A stretch of 5,763 nucleotides of DNA from assembly GCA_017557085.1 (NCBI GenBank), contig JAFZAR010000296.1, positions 1 to 5,763 of the forward strand. Direction: 5' to 3'. How positions within the stretch are numbered: the first letter of the stretch is position 1; every line of letters begins with the position of its first letter. A program made the position numbers and the translations under genes. Positions 1-5,589 of the stretch are shown here, piece after piece. The notes below the pieces were generated by a model. The model saw only the letters and a list, made by a program, of their open reading frames with translations. It was not told the origin of the DNA and did no database searches. This DNA comes from Verrucomicrobiota bacterium (lineage in GTDB: Bacteria; Verrucomicrobiota; Verrucomicrobiia; Limisphaerales; UBA1412).

Positions 1-801
1 CCAGAGATCCTCTATGCTCCCACCGCCGCGAGTGACCAGGATCACATCCAATCCCGGCTGTCCATTTCTCTGTTGGGTTTGATGATAACGATTCAGCAGA
101 TCTATGGCCGCCACGATATCTTCCGCCGCTCCTTCGCCCTGAACTTTGTTGGGAGCCAAAATGACATCCACCTCCAAACGACCCGAAGGAGTCCGCAATA
201 CTTTTAAAATATCTTGTAACGCGGCACCGGTCGGCGAAGTAACGATCCCCACGCGACGAGGATAAGCCGGAACAGGACGCTTGCGCTCTTCATCAAAGAG
301 ACCTTCCGCCTCCAGCTTTTGTTTCAGCCGCTCAAAAGCGATCGCCAGATTCCCTTGCCCCGCTTCTTCCAGTTCACGCACGATCAACTGATACTGACCT
401 CTGGGCTCATAAACGCTTAGCTCGCCGCGAAGGATGAGTTTTTTCCCGTCCTCCACTAATGAGCGTTTGACACCTGTCGTTCCTTTGAACAGAACGCACT
501 GGATCTGTGCTCCTGCATCCTTCAATGTGAAATAGCGGTGTCCGGAACTCTGTACCCTCAGACCGGAAACCTCTCCGGAAACCCAAACTTCACCAAACTG
601 TTTTTCTAAAAGAAACTTGATCTCTCCGGTCAACTCTTCGACCGTATAGACTTTGCGGTCAGGCTCCGAGGAAGCATCGATCCCTATCGGTTCGCTTGTT
701 TTAGGGACAGAACTTGTCCTTGTTTTCTTGGCAGGCGGAGGTGTTTCGCTCTTTCCAAGGAGCATATCACCAAAATCCCATTGAATATATTCTTCCCCCA
801 T
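1..801 (-). CDS. xseA: Exodeoxyribonuclease VII large subunit, N-terminal 267 residues (runs off left edge)
   Basis: This is the large subunit of exonuclease VII, the cytoplasmic single-strand DNA exonuclease that cuts ssDNA into oligonucleotides in both directions together with many copies of XseB. The frame is open from the ATG at 801 to the window edge. Residues 51-145 form the N-terminal OB-fold ssDNA-binding domain (VYTVEELT, VWVSGEVSG, GHRYFTLKD, LSVYEPRGQYQLIV). From about 155 the nuclease domain begins (AFERLKQKLEAEGLFD, RVGIVTSPTGAALQDIL with the conserved Asp197), ending at the edge in TRGGGSIEDLW (258-267). The roughly 170-200 C-terminal residues expected (coiled coil and XseB-binding part) lie outside. 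Oddly, about 50 residues precede the usual family start, and residues 16-48 are Lys/Ser/Thr/Pro-rich. No Shine-Dalgarno is visible, and the gene starts 5 bases after the ymdB stop, so translational coupling is likely. A later start at Met13 is possible. Identity is very secure. Confidence 0.96.
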   Translation of the reverse strand, partial: MGEEYIQWDFGDMLLGKSETPPPAKKTRTSSVPKTSEPIGIDASSEPDRKVYTVEELTGEIKFLLEKQFGEVWVSGEVSGLRVQSSGHRYFTLKDAGAQIQCVLFKGTTGVKRSLVEDGKKLILRGELSVYEPRGQYQLIVRELEEAGQGNLAIAFERLKQKLEAEGLFDEERKRPVPAYPRRVGIVTSPTGAALQDILKVLRTPSGRLEVDVILAPNKVQGEGAAEDIVAAIDLLNRYHQTQQRNGQPGLDVILVTRGGGSIEDLW

Positions 802-806
802 AGAAA

Positions 807-1610
807 TCAATTCTGGTTTTCGCTATCGTCCCATTTTCGTGAAACCCGTTCGATCGAAACCGCCCGTCCCGTTTCATTATCCACCGTCACAATGACTCCG
901 TTCAGGCGGACATCACTGGAAGCGATCTCAAAACGCTGAGGCATTCCGGTCGTAAAACCTTTTACAACAGCCTCGATATTCCGGCCGATCACACTTTCAT
1001 GCGCTCCCGTAAAACCGGCATCACAAAGGAAAGCCGTTCCTCCGGGGAAGATCTCTTCATCCGCGGTCTGCACATGGGTATGAGTCCCAATCACCGCGGA
1101 AACTTTTCCATCCAAAAACCGTCCCATCGCGATTTTCTCGCTGGTCGCTTCCGCGTGGAAATCCAGAAAGATGACAGGCGTTTGTTTACGCAGTTCACCC
1201 ACAATGGAAAGCACCACCTGAAACGGATCGTCCACAGGCTTCATAAACGTCCTTCCCATCAGATTGATCACACCTATCGGCGGACAGACACCTCTTACCT
1301 CGAAGATATTCCAACCCGATCCTGGCGTCCCGGCCGGATAATTCGCCGGACGCAGCAGATGAGGCTCTTTTTCAAGCAATCCTGCCGTTTCCTTCTGATC
1401 CCAAACATGATCCCCCAATGTGATCACCTGAGCGCCATACTTAAACAGTTCGGCCGCCGTCATCGCCGTGATCCCGGAACCCCCGGCAGAATTTTCTCCA
1501 TTCACAATAACAAACTCGATATCATGCTCTTTCACCAAAGAAGGCACAATATCTCTCACCGCGTTTCGTCCCGGTCTTCCAACGACATCACCAACAAACA
1601 GTATCCGCAT
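807..1610 (-). CDS. ymdB: YmdB-type metallophosphoesterase (TIGR00282 family), possible 2',3'-cyclic nucleotide phosphodiesterase
   Basis: This complete 267-residue protein has the usual length for the TIGR00282/YmdB family. In Bacillus subtilis YmdB is a di-metal phosphodiesterase acting on 2',3'-cyclic nucleotides and affecting RNA levels and colony behaviour; a cytoplasmic location is expected. Metal-site motifs are in order: ILFVGDVVGRPGR (Asp8), VNGENSAGG (Glu39, Asn40), ITLGDHVWDQKE (Asp67, His68), FLDFHAEATSEK (His152), and GTHTHVQTADE (His177, His179). The third motif is unusual, because Asp67 (codon GAT at 1412-1410) stands where the B. subtilis enzyme has a metal-ligand Asn (GNH). 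The ATG at 1610 gives the standard MRILFVGD start. It has no Shine-Dalgarno at normal distance; a GAGG sits 20 bases upstream. The gene is first in an operon with xseA and diverges from the transporter gene. The family assignment is secure. The exact substrate is inferred. Confidence 0.95.
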   Translation of the reverse strand: MRILFVGDVVGRPGRNAVRDIVPSLVKEHDIEFVIVNGENSAGGSGITAMTAAELFKYGAQVITLGDHVWDQKETAGLLEKEPHLLRPANYPAGTPGSGWNIFEVRGVCPPIGVINLMGRTFMKPVDDPFQVVLSIVGELRKQTPVIFLDFHAEATSEKIAMGRFLDGKVSAVIGTHTHVQTADEEIFPGGTAFLCDAGFTGAHESVIGRNIEAVVKGFTTGMPQRFEIASSDVRLNGVIVTVDNETGRAVSIERVSRKWDDSENQN

Positions 1611-1621
1611 ACTACGTCACA

Positions 1622-1665
1622 CAGATATTACCTCACAATCTGTCTGCGAAAAAGGTAAATATCTG
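1622..1665. repeat. Imperfect 12/13-base inverted repeat between divergent genes; possible operator or hairpin
   Basis: The left arm CAGATATTACCT (1622-1633) is the reverse complement of the right arm AGGTAAATATCTG (1653-1665), apart from one extra A in the right arm. The centre is a 19-base spacer (1634-1652). A shorter competing pairing also exists: ACAGAT (1621-1626) with ATCTGT (1638-1643). The repeat lies in the 126-base gap between ymdB and the transporter gene. Its left arm overlaps a TAATAT (minus strand, 1630-1625) that could be the ymdB -10 box, 14 bases before the start codon. It could be a binding site for a dimeric regulator or a stem-loop in a transcript. Neither T-tract placement nor position suits a terminator. 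The repeat is seen directly; the function is inference. Confidence 0.5.
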
Positions 1666-1696
1666 GCCGAAATTGATAAAACCGTGTCCCTTTTTC

Positions 1697-1725
1697 TTGA
1701 CCTTCTCGGACAGAGGCTTTTTACT
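1697..1725 (+). promoter_or_regulatory. Candidate sigma70 promoter of the NSS transporter gene, nearly leaderless
   Basis: TTGACC (1697-1702, 5 of 6 to the -35 consensus) is followed after 17 bases by TTTACT (1720-1725, 4 of 6 to TATAAT). Transcription would start near 1732, only about 5 bases before the ATG at 1737. This fits the absence of a Shine-Dalgarno sequence at normal distance. The -10 box is weak, so this is a candidate only. Confidence 0.35.
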
Positions 1726-1736
1726 TTTCTTGCTTT

Positions 1737-3086
1737 ATGAGTGATCGAGGTCATTGGTCTGGAAGTTACGGTTTCACGCTCGCAGCTATCGGTTCCGCTG
1801 TCGGTTTGGGAAATCTATGGCGTTTTCCCTATTTGGCCGGCATGAACGGCGGTGGCGCGTTCGTTCTTCTTTATTTGTTCTTATCCATCATTTTAGGAGT
1901 CAGTCTGCTGATCGCGGAACAGGCTCTAGGCCGACACTTTGCAACAAGTCCTTACGGGGCATTTCGTTCCATCCATCCCAAGTTCGGCTTTACCGGGACC
2001 ATCGCCATTCTGGCCAACGTCCTTATTTTTTCCTTCTACGGCATGATCGGCGGCTGGGTCATTTTTTATCTGGTCTCTTCTATCTTCTGCCCATCCATCC
2101 AAACGCCCGAAGGCTTCGCGCAATTCTCAGGCGGGATCGCTCTGCCCATCATCGCACAGTTGGTTTTTATGTTCCTGACCGCTCTGCTGGTCTGGTTCGG
2201 CATATCCAAAGGCATTGAAAAAGGGAACCGCGTGATGATGCCGCTTCTTTTTATCATACTGATATTGATGTGCATACGTTCTCTGACACTGCCGGGTGCG
2301 TGGGAAGGTACCATCTTCTTGTTCAAACCGGATTTCTCAAAAATCTCCGCCGCGACGGTCGTGGCCGCCACGGGTCAGGTCTTTTTCTCCATGAGTGTCG
2401 GTTTCGGCATCATGCTGACGTATGCCAGTTATCTCAAGAAGGATACAAATATCGTCAAAACCAGCTGGGCCGTTGCCTTGAGCAACTGTCTGGTCGCTGT
2501 TCTGGCCGGGCTGGCCATTCTGCCGGCAGTATTCGCTTTCCACATGGAACCGGCACAGGGACCGGGTCTTATGTTCGTGGTCATTCCGGAAGTATTCCGC
2601 ATGATGACAGGCGGTTACTGGTTTGGCATCCTGTTTTTTGTCCTTGTTTTCTTTGCCGCTCTGAGCTCCTCCATTTCGATTCTGGAAGTTCCCGTCACCT
2701 ATCTGGTGGATGAGCATAAAATCTCACGCAAGAAGGCTGTCGTGATCGCCAGCTGTATCTGCACGGCTCTGGGCATCCTCTGCACTCTGTCCATGGGCAG
2801 CACTTTGGGATGGTTCAAGGTCGGCGGTCTGGGGATCTTTGATCTGATGGACTTCATCAGCAACAATATGCTGCTGCCGGTCGGAGGCGTACTGCTGTGT
2901 ATCCTGATCGCATACGTCTGGGGCATGAAAGGTGTTTTGGCTGAAATCACACAGGACGGTCAAATACCTTTTCACGGTCAAAAATGCTGGGGCTTCATCA
3001 TCCGCTATCTGGCACCGCTGGCTATTATCTGTATCCTGCTGAGTGGTACAGGGATATTAGAGATCATCAGCACTTTTTCGGAATAG
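1737..3086 (+). CDS. Sodium-dependent amino-acid transporter, NSS/SNF family, 11-TM type
   Basis: This 449-residue inner-membrane Na+-coupled symporter belongs to the neurotransmitter:sodium symporter family (LeuT fold). The TM1 signature is GSAVGLGNLWRFPYLAGMNG (residues 19-38), with Asn26 and Arg29 matching LeuT Asn27 and Arg30, followed by GGGAFVLLY. TM6 carries VFFSMSVGFGIMLTYASYLKKD (215-236), the unwound substrate/sodium region, with Ser218 in place of LeuT Thr254. TM7 has Asn250 (LeuT Asn286). TM8 has FAALSSSISILEVP (306-319), with sodium-2 ligand candidates Ala307, Ser310 and Ser311. Hydrophobic segments suggest 11 helices and a very short tail after TM11 (about 418-441), like the bacterial MhsT/Tyt1 type. 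By spacing, the position of LeuT Glu290 (chloride site) is Ala254. Substrates in this family are usually neutral or aromatic amino acids; the actual one cannot be read. The N-terminus matches the family norm, which supports this ATG. The next gene starts 68 bases downstream with its own promoter. Confidence 0.95.
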   Translation: MSDRGHWSGSYGFTLAAIGSAVGLGNLWRFPYLAGMNGGGAFVLLYLFLSIILGVSLLIAEQALGRHFATSPYGAFRSIHPKFGFTGTIAILANVLIFSFYGMIGGWVIFYLVSSIFCPSIQTPEGFAQFSGGIALPIIAQLVFMFLTALLVWFGISKGIEKGNRVMMPLLFIILILMCIRSLTLPGAWEGTIFLFKPDFSKISAATVVAATGQVFFSMSVGFGIMLTYASYLKKDTNIVKTSWAVALSNCLVAVLAGLAILPAVFAFHMEPAQGPGLMFVVIPEVFRMMTGGYWFGILFFVLVFFAALSSSISILEVPVTYLVDEHKISRKKAVVIASCICTALGILCTLSMGSTLGWFKVGGLGIFDLMDFISNNMLLPVGGVLLCILIAYVWGMKGVLAEITQDGQIPFHGQKCWGFIIRYLAPLAIICILLSGTGILEIISTFSE

Positions 3087-3116
3087 CCCCGCATCCATGA
3101 CATTCCGCAAAAAGAA

Positions 3117-3145
3117 TTGATATCCGACCGGTTTCAGCGGATAAT
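3117..3145 (+). promoter_or_regulatory. Strong sigma70-like promoter of the DUF1080 gene, leaderless arrangement
   Basis: TTGATA (3117-3122, 5 of 6) and GATAAT (3140-3145, 5 of 6) are separated by the ideal 17 bases. Transcription should start around 3151-3153, two to four bases before the ATG at 3155, and no Shine-Dalgarno sequence precedes that ATG. A small inverted repeat, TATCCG (3121-3126) with CGGATA (3138-3143), overlaps the inner parts of both boxes and could be a regulator site, though six-base arms are easily chance. Confidence 0.55.
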
Positions 3146-3154
3146 CCCGTCTGT

Positions 3155-4195
3155 ATGAAGCAAACATTCGCTTTAACTTTGGGAGCAGTCCTGCTGACAC
3201 TTGGTTCACAGGCATCCGCTCAGAACGCCGCGGATCCTTTCTATGGTGACTGGGAAGGAACCGTCAAATACAACGGACAAAACCAACAAGTGGCCGTCTG
3301 CATGATCCCCTTGGGCAACAACCGCTATGAAGCCCGGTTCTTTAAAGAATTCGGCAAACAGGATGATCCCCTCTTTTTCATTACGGGCGAGATCAAAGAC
3401 GGCTCCGCTAAATTCATTGATCATGACGCATTCAGTTTCGACAAGGTAAAGTATGACACTCAAGACGGGATCGTACTGGATTCGACCCTCTGGACCGGTG
3501 AAGTTAAAAACAACACCCTGAAAGGCAAGCTGGGCGGCAAGGACAAGGGCATCTTCGATCTGAAGAAAACACTGCGGACTTCCCCGACCATGGGCAAAGC
3601 AGCACCCAAAAATGCCAGGATCCTTTTTGATGGAACCGAAGCCTCCAAAGAAAACTTTTTGGATAACGGCACTAAAAATTCCATCCGCTGGGAATTAAAG
3701 GATAACGGAGCCCTGGAAGTCAACGGCGGCGACATCATTCCCAAGAAAGGTTTTAACGACTGTGTGATGCACATCGAGTTCCGCTCTCCTTATTATCCGG
3801 ATCGTTTTGGCCAAGCCCGCGGCAACAGCGGCGTTTATGTCAACGGTGCCTACGAGATCCAGGTGCTGGACAGCTACGGTTTACCCGGTCTGGACAATGA
3901 CTGTGCCGGCATCTATCAGATCCAGCGTCCCGCGGTCAATGTCTGTTTCCCGCCTGATTATTGGCAAACTTACGATATTGACTTCACTATGCCGCGCTTT
4001 GACGCGGACGGCAAGAAAACAGCCAATGGACGTCTGACACTGCTGCACAATGGGGTCAAGGTCTATGACAATCTGGAGCTGCCGCACGCGACTCCGGGAG
4101 CCATCAATCCGGGTGAACGGGATCAGGTCGGTCTCCTTCTGCAGGATCATGGGGATAAAGTCCAGTACCGCAATATCTGGGTTCTGGAGAAATAA
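3155..4195 (+). CDS. Secreted DUF1080 / 3-keto-disaccharide hydrolase-type protein with extra N-terminal beta-rich domain
   Basis: This complete 346-residue exported protein has a Sec signal peptide at residues 1-22 (MKQTF, hydrophobic ALTLGAVLLTLG, then ASA before Gln23; no lipobox Cys). Residues 27-140 form a beta-rich, lipocalin-like module (FYGDWEGTV, YEARFFKEFG, WTGEVKNNTLKGKLGG, GIFDLKKT). Residues 154-346 are the DUF1080 (PF06439) domain, a concanavalin-like fold: ARILFDGT, HIEFRSPY (206-213), GNSGVYVNGAYEIQVLDSYG (223-242), VNVCFPPDYWQTYDIDF (261-277), NGVKVYDN, LLLQDHGDKVQYRNIWVLEK (327-346). Some PF06439 members are reported to act on 3-keto-glycosides; many are uncharacterised, so the substrate is unknown. 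The gene has its own promoter just upstream and a strong terminator just downstream, so it is probably monocistronic. The family is secure; enzymatic action in the periplasm or outside the cell is inferred. The N-terminal domain name is tentative. Confidence 0.92.
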   Translation: MKQTFALTLGAVLLTLGSQASAQNAADPFYGDWEGTVKYNGQNQQVAVCMIPLGNNRYEARFFKEFGKQDDPLFFITGEIKDGSAKFIDHDAFSFDKVKYDTQDGIVLDSTLWTGEVKNNTLKGKLGGKDKGIFDLKKTLRTSPTMGKAAPKNARILFDGTEASKENFLDNGTKNSIRWELKDNGALEVNGGDIIPKKGFNDCVMHIEFRSPYYPDRFGQARGNSGVYVNGAYEIQVLDSYGLPGLDNDCAGIYQIQRPAVNVCFPPDYWQTYDIDFTMPRFDADGKKTANGRLTLLHNGVKVYDNLELPHATPGAINPGERDQVGLLLQDHGDKVQYRNIWVLEK

Positions 4196-4213
4196 AATCT
4201 CCACCCCATAAAG

Positions 4214-4251
4214 CAAAAGAGACGGGATGTTTTCTCGTCTCTTTTGTTTTT
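4214..4251 (+). terminator. Strong rho-independent terminator after the DUF1080 gene
   Basis: A perfect 11-base stem, CAAAAGAGACG (4214-4224) with CGTCTCTTTTG (4236-4246), can extend inwards by a G-T and a G-C pair, leaving a 7-base loop (4227-4233). It is followed by TTTTT (4247-4251). It begins 18 bases after the DUF1080 stop. The minus-strand gene ends at 4270, so the stem lies between two convergent genes. It might also stop transcription from the right, although its minus-strand T tract (CTTTAT) is poor. Confidence 0.88.
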
Positions 4252-4269
4252 CAATGATTCTCAAACTTT

Positions 4270-5481
4270 TTATTCATATAAACGATTGAGCATTGAAATA
4301 AGCATCTTGCCCTCCGGGGTTAATGTGTAATCATTAGAGATTTCATATTTCCCCTCATCCCGAATATAAAGTCGCCCGCTTATGGACATGATTCCTCCTG
4401 TAAAACCACGTTCATAAAGTCCTCTCAGCAGCATTTCTTTGAAAAACTCAGCTTTCCATTTGGTATTGATCTTGAAAAATACATCTCCTTTAGTGTTTGG
4501 ATCCAAGCACCATTTTTTGAAACCGTAATAAATTTTTCTTAACACAAAAGGCTTATAAGTGAGATTCATCTCAATATCAAACTTTTCAGATTGACATTGG
4601 GCTTCTGCAATTTCTAACAGCAATTCTCTCTCTTCCGGAGATAAAACGAGACCAAAAGATTTTCTTTGTTTTATATGGTTACGCAACAAAGACAATCCCA
4701 CATCATCCGATAAAGAAAATGCACAGCCAGCTTTTTCCAGATACTCCGACCTCATGTTTTCCAAAGCACAATTATTCTTAAAGCCATCATAACTGTACAT
4801 TCCGCCAAGAATCCCGAAATACAAACAAGGCACTAAAGGCACTCCAAAAATCAATGGAATGGAGGGATTTGGAACTATATCCATCCAAATGATAGACAGT
4901 GTTATCAGTAATGAAATCAATATGGATTTTATAATAGAATTGAAAAACTCTTTCCATGCAAAAGATTTTTGTTTCTTGGTACAATTAATTTGAAATCTTT
5001 CAAAATCATTTGGAGGAGCAATAAACATTTCATATAGGATCTTTCTCAGAATAATTACCAATTCATCAGAATCCTCGATACTCTTTTTCTTTTTAAGAAT
5101 CTTATCCCAAAAACGTAAAAATCCTGTTATGTAATCATGAACATCACTAAAACCCGTAAAAAAAAGGACACGTCTTTGTCTATAAAAATCAACAACCCAC
5201 TCATGACCTGCTCTTGGATTGTGATGCAATCTTTTTCTTTTATAATAAGGCCATTCTTTCGGTGTTATTTCAACAAAAAGAAAATATTTCAACCGAACAT
5301 CTTCACACTGAAAATACATTCTGTCTATTAGATTCAAAAATTTTTCACCTAATTCTTCACCAAAAAATTTTTTTATGATTTCTGTGCCTTTTTTAATTTT
5401 ATCCCTCGTTAGTGAACAAACACCTAATATAGTAGTAGCAGTTATTTCTGCTTCTATTTCCTTACCGAATCTTTTGTCCAT
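4270..5481 (-). CDS. Unrecognised 403-residue membrane protein (two-helix hairpin, possible winged-helix C-terminus)
   Basis: I do not recognise this protein. Residues 1-180 look soluble and helical, rich in Lys, Phe and aromatics (DRMYFQCEDVRLKYFLFVEI, KEWPYYKRKRLHHNPRAGHE, FYRQRRVLFFTGFSD), with no signal peptide. Two hydrophobic stretches at about 183-203 (IIKSILISLLITLSIIW) and 207-229 (SIPLIFGVPLVPCLYFGILG) would form a membrane hairpin with both large domains on the same, probably cytoplasmic, side. The C-terminus (about 281-403) has helices around LSPEERELLLEIAEA and AEFFKEMLLRGLYERGF, then SISGRLYIR and YTLTPEGKMLISMLNRLY, an ending reminiscent of winged-helix domains; that resemblance is inference. 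The start at 5481 is fixed by a consensus Shine-Dalgarno. Strong AT bias (mostly A/T third positions) marks it as foreign to its neighbours. The coding call is good because 403 codons stay open in very AT-rich DNA. The function is unknown. Confidence 0.8.
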   Translation of the reverse strand: MDKRFGKEIEAEITATTILGVCSLTRDKIKKGTEIIKKFFGEELGEKFLNLIDRMYFQCEDVRLKYFLFVEITPKEWPYYKRKRLHHNPRAGHEWVVDFYRQRRVLFFTGFSDVHDYITGFLRFWDKILKKKKSIEDSDELVIILRKILYEMFIAPPNDFERFQINCTKKQKSFAWKEFFNSIIKSILISLLITLSIIWMDIVPNPSIPLIFGVPLVPCLYFGILGGMYSYDGFKNNCALENMRSEYLEKAGCAFSLSDDVGLSLLRNHIKQRKSFGLVLSPEERELLLEIAEAQCQSEKFDIEMNLTYKPFVLRKIYYGFKKWCLDPNTKGDVFFKINTKWKAEFFKEMLLRGLYERGFTGGIMSISGRLYIRDEGKYEISNDYTLTPEGKMLISMLNRLYE

Positions 5482-5490
5482 TTGATATAA

Positions 5491-5498
5491 CTCCTCCT
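5491..5498 (-). promoter_or_regulatory. Consensus Shine-Dalgarno of the orphan membrane-protein gene
   Basis: AGGAGGAG on the minus strand lies 9 bases upstream of the ATG at 5481. It matches the anti-SD fully and decides this start. None of the three complete native genes, nor xseA, has a comparable site. Confidence 0.85.
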
Positions 5499-5539
5499 AT
5501 TATTCTTCATTTGTATGATCTGCCATACTGCTGATAACC

Positions 5540-5567
5540 ATTTTATTTCTAATTTTTATCTTCCCAA
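5540..5567 (-). promoter_or_regulatory. Candidate promoter of the orphan gene
   Basis: On the minus strand TTGGGA (5567-5562, 4 of 6) is followed after 16 bases by TAAAAT (5545-5540, 5 of 6). Start of transcription would be near 5533, giving a leader of about 50 bases that contains the Shine-Dalgarno. AT-rich DNA produces such matches by chance, so support is modest. Confidence 0.35.
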
Positions 5568-5589
5568 ATTGACAATAATATTAATGAGC

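Larger units (their letters stand above)
4255..5589. other. AT-rich segment, probable horizontally acquired insert
   Basis: Base composition drops sharply just after the terminator and recovers near 5590. Hand counts of 60-base rows give 15 G/C (row 4981) and 13 (row 5341), against 39 (row 2461) and 34 (row 3841) in neighbouring genes. The block holds one gene and its leader. I found no integrase, transposase, tRNA or convincing flanking direct repeats, so the mechanism of arrival is not visible. Boundaries are approximate. Confidence 0.65.

Noticed and set aside
999..1658. Open plus-strand frame of 219 codons opposite ymdB
   Set aside because: It is antisense to a clear, complete YmdB with all catalytic motifs. 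Its translation is Arg/His-rich and has no recognisable domain, as expected of a shadow frame.
1713..1736. GAGG exactly 20 bases before both divergent ATGs (ymdB and the transporter gene)
   Set aside because: Too far for a ribosome binding site, and a four-base word at equal distance in two genes is plausibly coincidence.
3121..3143. TATCCG/CGGATA inverted repeat as a terminator for the transporter gene
   Set aside because: Stem of only 6 bases with an 11-base loop and no T-run; it sits inside the promoter of the next gene.
3881..4264. Open minus-strand frame of 127 codons opposite the end of the DUF1080 gene
   Set aside because: It overlaps conserved DUF1080 coding sequence and crosses the terminator; no family features.
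5137..5331. Plus-strand frame of 64 codons inside the orphan gene
   Set aside because: Low-complexity Lys/Ile/Phe translation from AT-rich DNA antisense to a longer frame with a strong ribosome binding site.
5500..5541. Short minus-strand frame (13 codons, MVISSMADHTNEE) just upstream of the orphan gene's Shine-Dalgarno, a possible leader peptide
   Set aside because: No Shine-Dalgarno of its own, its first ATG lies upstream of the predicted transcript start, and there is no run of regulatory codons; such short frames are common by chance.
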